Position numbers and translations under genes: made by a program
The notes under the pieces: generated by a model
The model's input: only the letters and a program-made list of their open reading frames with translations
Databases searched by the model: none
Told to the model about the DNA's origin: nothing
Part shown: positions 57,411 through 64,000 of the stretch, one piece after another
Numbering within the stretch: the first letter of the stretch is position 1
Layout of the letters: each line of letters starts with the position of its first letter
NCBI GenBank assembly: GCA_032164245.1
Contig: JAVMKO010000002.1
Location: 90,719,340 to 90,783,339, forward strand
Length of the DNA: 64,000 bases
Direction of reading: 5' to 3'
Origin: Sternotherus odoratus
Lineage: Eukaryota; Chordata; Testudines; Kinosternidae

Positions 57411-58279
57411 AGCTAAGTAAACTTGAACTAAACTAATAACTGTAAAGATATGTTGTTATGAACACACTAGATGCTCTGTCTCTGACAGTAGGGTGGTTGA
57501 GAAGGATCTGGGGGTAATTCAGTCATCTATCTCTTTGGATCTGGGCATAAGGATGTCTGGAGCGCAGGACAAACAGGCACATCTATGGAAAATCTCCATT
57601 CAAAGGCGCACCAAAGGGGCAGTACTCGAAGAATGGTGAGTATGGGAAAAGGAGACTTTGGAAAACAGAAAAAAAAAAAAAGAGGAAAAGTCACCAAAAC
57701 AGAAGATATATAGTCAGAAAAGAATAAAAGGGTAGGAAGTGCAAGTTATTTTTCTTTAGGTTTGGCCAGTCTAAACATATTGATAGGCAGATTTTGAAAC
57801 ACATATCCTTTCTCTTTTGTTGGGAAGGTCTTCTAGAGTTCAGACAGTATTTCAGGTGAATTACCTGGAACTAATCCAGTTCAAATAATCTGAATTGCTA
57901 AAGGAAGGATGTGTGAAAAGTACGTGGCTCTGACCAATCTTTGTGTTCAACTGCTAATCTAAATACACTGAACACCTGGCGGTTAGCAAACTGCCTAAGA
58001 AAAAGTGTGGACTGAAGGTTTCACTTCTGAATTGCTACGAACCTTACTCAGGCAACTATTTCAAACAGTACACAATAACACTTGTGATCAGTACCACTTT
58101 AAACTGAAGTGTAATTGTGCACTTTCACATATCTTTTCTGAAGGAAATTCCATTAGCGGTAATCTGACTTTAGTCTTATCAGAAACAGATACCTAGAAGA
58201 AATTTACATCCTATCTTTGTCTCGACATTTGGTTTTGAGCTTGTGAATATTTATTCCTGACAGAGATTTATAAATGATT
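57411..58279. other. Possible 5' leader of the DIRS-like element, then unassigned sequence
   Basis: Immediately upstream (on the minus strand) of the gag fossil lies an A-rich tract with AAGCTAAGTAAAC and CTAAACTAATAACTG (57400-57440), and a CAAAGGCGCACCAAAGGGGC block near 57600. This could be the element's leader or terminal repeat, an inference from position. A poly-A run is at about 57669-57681. The rest is unassigned. Confidence 0.35.
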
Positions 58280-58287
58280 CTGTAGAT

Positions 58288-58911
58288 CAGGAGTGGGCAA
58301 ACTTTTTGGCCCGAGGGCCACATCGGGGTTTAAAATTGTGCGGAGGGCCGTGGAGGGAAGGCTGTGCCTCCCCAAACAGCCAGGCCCCTCCCCTATGTGA
58401 TCCCCACCCACTCCCCACCCCAACTGCCCCCCTCAGAACTCCTGACCCATCCAAACCTCCGCCCCCACTCCTTGTCCCGATCGCCCCCTCCGGAGGCCCC
58501 TCCCATTCTAACCTTCCCCCCCCAGGACCCCACCCCCTATGTAAGCCCCCTATTCTTTCTTCCCTAACTGCCCCCAACCAAGATCCCCCACCACCCTAAC
58601 CCCCCACCCCCTGGAACTCCATCCCCAATCTAAGCCCCCCTGCTTTGTTCCCCCACTACCCCCTCCTGAGATCCCTCCACCCTAACCACCTCCCCCTTAC
58701 CATACTCAGCTGGCGCTCCGAGCATGGGCCCTGTGGCTCCCCTGGCTGTGTCCCACCACCGGCCTGGGAGCACAGAGCCCCGCAGCACACGGTGCTGGGC
58801 CCAGTGCCCAGCCAGGGAGGGTGGAGGCACGCTGCACTCGGCCCGGCCCCACAGCATGCCGCACTCGCTCGGCCCACATGTGGTCCGCGGGCCATAGTTT
58901 GCGCACCTCTG
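58288..58911. mobile_element. GC-rich non-autonomous hAT element with perfect 8-bp TSD
   Basis: Left CAGGAGTGGGCAAACTTTTT pairs with the right end TAGTTTGCGCACCTCTG. Identical CTGTAGAT copies flank it (58280-58287, 58912-58919). The next-inner motifs GGCCCGAGGGCC and CCGCGGGCCATAG pair too. The C-rich interior gives long but meaningless frames on both strands. CpG-rich at 58700-58880. Confidence 0.92.
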
Positions 58912-58919
58912 CTGTAGAT

Positions 58920-60399
58920 GGTTCGTCAGCATGTGAAGATATAGCATTTTTTTTCATTGTCAACCTTTTGCATTGCAAGACAGGCAACTGCAGTGAAATG
59001 ATGCTAGCAGTGGCTGAAGAGTCACAAAAAACAATGTGCTATAAAAGAAAAATACAAACAACCCACTAATAAGGTAATGGCATTATTACAGCAGCTAAAG
59101 CTATCTGCAAAATGATACCAGTATTTGTAATGAGGCAACATAAACAGCAACAAAACTGCAACGTGGAGAACATTAAAAAGCTATTATAGAAACTGTATTT
59201 AACGTACATGCATTTGGAGAGCTGCAATGGGCTTCTTTTTACGAAGGAAATTAGCTTTACAAGAGTCAGGGTAGAGGAGAGTTGACTTTGTGGACTTTAA
59301 TAAAGTTCACGATTTGTCCATTTTGAATATCAGGACCAGGAGGCCTGATGTGGGATTAGATGAGCCGATGGGCCTCATGTAAGATTAAATGCTTTAACTA
59401 ATTCTTGCTCAAGCATGCACAAGGTTAAGTTAACTGCCACAGTTAGAGTCCGAAAGGAATTTTCTCCCACAGCAAACTGAGAGAGACCTTACGAATTGAA
59501 CAAGGATAGTTCCTTGGGATCACACAATGTATCGCCTGTGATTTCAGGTAGTGAAGGAGCTGGTGGGCCTTGGCCCTTCTTGTCTTTCCTGGGTTTCTGC
59601 CTCTTCTGATTGATACAGCTTTGTATGCAGTTTCCTCGTGGTGCAGAGTATTTCTACTCATGGCACAAAGTTGGCTTAAAATGTCGTCCTTTCCTCCGTC
59701 TGTTGCTTAGTACCATTCATTTTATTGTTACAGAAGTGTTCCCTTATTTTCAATGTGATAACCTCTGTTAAGAGTACTACAATGATACAATGTGAAGTGA
59801 TAGATACTTCAAAAGATAATAATATAGATTTTTTCTTCTTTCAGTCTATAACATGTACCAGTAGAGAACACAGCACTCCGCTACTAGTCTTTAGTTATCT
59901 ATTTTTAATTAGAAATGAGCCCCCAAACTGAAACCTCAATTCCAAACCTCTTTGAATTTTATGGAGAAAGAAGATCAGATTGGAATTCTTGGATCTATCC
60001 CTACCCCTACAGCTTTGCCTCTAGGTGAGATAACATAATCCTACGCAAAGTAATTAGTCGGTTTTACCACAGTTATGTTGTTTTAAATGCCTGGCTATAT
60101 AGCCACAAAGGAAAAAGCAGTCCATAAAACACATACTGCACAAAGCGATATCTGATGGGGATTTTTACTATCATTAGCTTACTTGAGTACTGGAGTATAC
60201 CTACTGACGTCTCTGCTCACGACGTCCCTCATCAGTATACGAAATACACGGATTGGATTCACAGCAAGTTAGGTTGCGAGGCAAAGAAATGTGTTACTGT
60301 AACAAAATGGTTTACCAGACTTTATTGCTAAATGCTAAAATGGTGGGTGGTACTAAAAATTCAAATTAGGACTTTCAGCAGTGACCCCATTAGTATAGA
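58920..60399. other. Unassigned stretch, possible old CR1 trace at 59440-59500
   Basis: AGGAATTTTCTCCCACAGCA with GAGAGAGACC resembles the CR1 3' UTR motif at 14049-14080. Too weak to call. Otherwise unique-looking sequence. Confidence 0.35.
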
Positions 60400-60640
60400 G
60401 GGCCGTACTTACCCATATGCAAAGTACACAGCTGAGTAGGGCACCAGCAAATTTGGGGCACCACATTTCTGGGTGCCCAGAGCAGCTGAGTACTGCTCTG
60501 CCTCCACCCTGCCTCTTCCTGCCCCAGCTATGCCCCCACTCCCCTGTACTCACCAGCAGCAGGAAGTACAGCAGCCCAGCCCCAGATGCACCACTGATGA
60601 ATGCTGGGGGATAATTCCCCCCACCCCTCAAGCCAGCCTT
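60400..60640. mobile_element. Probable hAT-type element fragment
   Basis: Starts GGGCCGTACTTACCCATATG, and contains GTAGGGCACCAGCAAATTTG and GGGTGCCCAGAGCAGCTG, resembling a GGCCGTACTTAG-type hAT end. A possible right end, AAGCCAGCCTT (60629-60639), is not a convincing partner. Confidence 0.4.
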
Positions 60641-63600
60641 GATAATGCTTATAATATTGCTAAATATTGATAAAGCCACAGGGGGGAAAGGTCATTGTTC
60701 CTACACCTCCATTCCCTGAAACACATTCCTGAAAAATATGGTACTTAAGCCAATTTCTCTTATTCTGCTTTATGTGCACAATTTCCTTACAACTCCCATT
60801 CACCCTTACACATAAAAGAAAATGTGTCTGTTTATAGTATGTGCAAGAAAAAGGCTTTTAACTGGAACATGGAAAATCTGCACAGAAAGAATGTCCCTGC
60901 GTACAAAAAAGAACTATAGTGCACAGGACCAAACCTGATAACTCTCACTTACCTTGAGGGAGGCTCACTCATTTTAAAGGCAGCTTTTTAATAAGCCATT
61001 CCCTCTCATTTAAACTGCCATTGCAGGAGTCCTTTTCTCATGAGAAGAGGTGAAGGGAGGCTCTTAGTTCATAAGGCCACTCACCTTATGTTAGTTTTAT
61101 CAGGGCCAGTGGACAGCAGTGGGGGGAAAAAAGAACTTCAGAAAGGGGCTCTATTCCATGCCAACAGGAGCTCATCCACAAGGAGCTATGGCAAGAAATC
61201 CTATAGTCCGACCATATAATAATATAGGTGGTATATTAGTAGGAAAAGCTTCCCATGGAGCTGTAAGATACTGAAGCTCTTTCACAGAGCTGAGGTCAGA
61301 GAATAGATGGAATGATTCAAAGAGTTTGCCCCTTGCTTTTATGAGTCCTGTATATCCTCTGCGGAGGTGGCTCTTTAGCAGAGTGGATTTGACTCTTCAC
61401 CACCAATGAGCAGCCCTCACGTAAGGAAACACTGACCACCCTCCTTCCAGCAGGAAACAGAACAGGGCCCTTCCTCTGCTGCTTTGAAATGGTAACCCTG
61501 AAAGCAGCTCCTGACTGTCTTCTTCTGTTCACTCCCAACCAAAAGCTTTCTTCGCTGCCCCTTGGTATGTAAGGCCCAAGCAACTTCATACTCATCACAA
61601 AGGATGTTTAAAAATGCCTCCATCTTGCATCTTTATTTTTCATTAGCCTGGAATGGATCTTTGCCCCTTCCACAGCCCTTCAGAGCGTGAAGGGTTGTCA
61701 AATCACCCCTCGCCCCTTAGATCGTCACTAATAACCACAACTAACACAGGACATTTCGCCTACACAGTTCAACTCTTATTTGGAACAAACCCATTGGATG
61801 TGCAAACCAGCGCCCAGAAAGCAGATCTTTGGGCATATGCAGTCAATCAAATGTAATGATGCACTATTCTCTTCATATAAGCATACAGTAGAAGACAAAT
61901 ACACGGTCCTTATGCCCCTGCTGATCAATGCAAAATCAGTGGCCAAGAAGACATTATTATTCATAGTATCTCTATCAAAATAGCCTGACGTGGTCTGCAT
62001 CAGGGAAACACAGCCCAAGTTATCCAGCAGATCATGGCAGGAGCATGACCTGCAACGACAGCGACATTTCATTGTAGTAATAAAGCTGTCAACCTAAAGA
62101 GTGAAACTTGTGTGCATGTAGGAGATGCAACTTACTTGACAGCTGGCCCAAGAATGTGAATTGCTGAGGCTATAATGGGAGCTGTGACCCCTAGAAGGTC
62201 TGGAAAGACTTTCCCAAGAACCCATAGTGCATCCAGCTCTGTGTGATCATGTCCACTAGCTTCTCTGTGAGACCTTTGCTGTGTCCACCCCCCAACCTGA
62301 ACTGAATAAAAGCCCCTGCCTGCTCAGGTCAGGTGGAAACAGAGTGGCTCAAGGCAAGCTAGAGGAGCACATTCAACTGCAGAAATGACCAGAATGCACA
62401 CACTTGCTGCTGAATGCCTGATGACAGAGGGTAGCCTCATCCTGACCGCAGCACAGCTGACCTATCTCTGCACTAGATTACTTGCTCCGCTTGCCTGTTT
62501 TCTCCTCCTCCTGTATTCGGTAGTACAAGTGGCTACGTTATGGCTGAGTCCTACACAGGCCTTAAAAGGAATAGAAGCAGGCCCATGTGTTCTCTTCCCT
62601 TGTCCTAGTGCATCCATGCTGGGCAACCCAGAATTTAAGCCTTAGAGCCTTTGGATTCCACCATGCTATTCACCTGTCTATTTGATGGCCACTTTTCTGA
62701 CATCAGGCACAAGGATTCAGAGGGGGCTCTGGAAACATTCCTTGGAGGAATGTGCAGACAGATTACTGCAAGTTTTCTTTAAAAAACAAATAGTTTGAAA
62801 TCTAGAAGAAGGACCTGCCCCACCCCCCATTCCCAGCGAGGGCAAGGAGGAAAAGGGAACAAGACTGTGTGTAACTTGCACATCCACACATGGTGGGTAA
62901 TGAGTTCTTCAGAGCATGAAGGCCCCTTATCCCCCGCTTGGCAGCTAAGCGTTTATTCCATCATGCTCAGTGACAAGAAATTCCCCACTCCAAAAATTGA
63001 GCCATCTGGGCTATTAAAAAACATAATCAATCCTAGCGGATAAATCACTCCACACAGCATTTTGAACACACAAACTCCTTAGCACATTAAAACGCTGTTA
63101 TAATAACGACAACATGATAGGATCTATGAGGCCTCTCAGCACCAATCCCTTTCTATTTAAGCAACTGGATAAATTACAGCCCCCAAGATTACAGTACGTC
63201 TGCCTATTAAGAGCACTTACATTTGAATAGACCCTTAAACCTTTCGCAATCAGAGCTAAGAGAGCTGAACTGTAACCTGCTCCATACCAGAGCACCAGAT
63301 TTGCTTTCGCCGCTCAGTTAAGATAGATATTTGTATTTACATTATATGTATTGATGTTAGGTTGTGTTTATGTTCATTTCTGGTTAGTTCCTAGTTCACT
63401 GTTGTCTGGAGTCGAAAGTAAATACTGTGTTATGCAATTGATCGGTCTCGTGTATTTCTTTTTCAATGTTCATCAAAGACGAACATTTTTGAAATAAAGG
63501 CAGTTGAGCTGAGCTCAGCCTATACACTGAATCACTCCATGAGTTTACCCTTGGCTTTCATTGGTGCTGTCTTCAGAGAATATGCAATTTGCCCACAAGG

Positions 63601-64000
63601 CAACAAACACAGGAAAAACATTACAGATACCGGGCACTAATAGTCACTAATCCTTATGTGATATTTCTTTAGGTTTTAAACCACAACACATTCACACTTT
63701 TAGCTGGCCAATAAACCACTATAAATATATTCACTTCAATGAAGTGTCCTGCCCCTCCAACCATTCTAGTCTGATTTCTACAGCGTGAGCTAACAGCAGG
63801 TGTACGCCTAGGACCATCACCCATGTGAATTGACTCTAAAGCTGGCTATGGGAAGATAAACCCAGTCTAGCAGGAACATCTGGAGACACACAGGCAGCAG
63901 TGGCTTCTCTGTCATTCGCCCCCTCCCTGTAGGTGGATTGCAGGGCTTAAGGGAGCATGTCCGGGGTGTCCCTCAGCCCTACTTCCATATTAGCCCATAG
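60641..64000. other. Unassigned stretch to the end of the window
   Basis: No repeat family, exon or RNA gene recognised. An AATAAAGG polyadenylation-like motif at 63492-63499 stands alone. The frames at 61317-62072 and 62385-62645 have no recognisable domain. Confidence 0.4.

Overview
The window looks like vertebrate, non-genic DNA, most probably from a turtle (Testudines). The organism call rests on repeat content alone. A tRNA-derived SINE (53868-54055) has the head and CR1-like tail of the turtle tRNA-SINE families. It sits among several CR1 LINE fragments, Penelope-like (PLE) 3' ends, a DIRS-like gag fossil, PIF/Harbinger remains and many non-autonomous hAT-type elements, a mix typical of turtle genomes. 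I found no convincing host protein-coding exon, rRNA or functional tRNA. Almost all open frames of 60-180 codons are chance frames or lie inside transposons, so the window is best read as intergenic or intronic sequence.

Layout. 0.2-3.5 kb: a hAT element (204-738), then a degraded Harbinger element (1191-3512, minus strand) whose HARBI1-like transposase fossil is split by a younger hAT insertion with perfect 8-bp target duplications (1621-2407). 3.5-11 kb: mostly unique sequence with a palindromic MITE (7312-7975), a possible minus-strand LTR (8255-8860) and MIR-like SINEs. 11.5-14.35 kb: a PLE 3' end followed by a long degraded CR1 whose reverse transcriptase is recognisable, itself split by a second PLE 3' end (13207-13589) that keeps the end of a GIY-YIG domain. 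14-26 kb: largely unique, with one old CR1 (19380-19760). 26.2-29.9 kb: a third PLE tail, a MITE folding into four hairpins (26742-27024), a GC-rich hAT with perfect 8-bp duplications (28135-28669) and a CR1 3' end. 30-41.8 kb: AT-rich unique sequence, a probable solo LTR (33741-34868), a small palindromic MITE and a fourth PLE tail. 41.8-49.4 kb: hAT elements (41866-42568, 43092-43466, 44967-45100, 46871-46987), an interstitial TTAGGG run, a fossil Harbinger Myb/SANT-like gene (about 47100-47800, minus) and a long-TIR MITE. 49.9-54.7 kb: a mariner-like MITE with TA duplications, more MITEs, the tRNA SINE and a MIR-like SINE. 55.4-58.9 kb: a CR1 end, the DIRS-like gag fossil (minus) and a hAT with perfect duplications. 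59-64 kb: mostly unique.

Nothing here acts as an operon or pathway. Relationships between features are those of nested insertion and relative age. The most unusual signals are the hammerhead-ribozyme-like core shared by all four PLE tails, the four-hairpin MITE, and the recognisable but inactivated transposon genes. I did not find evidence for a new biological system.
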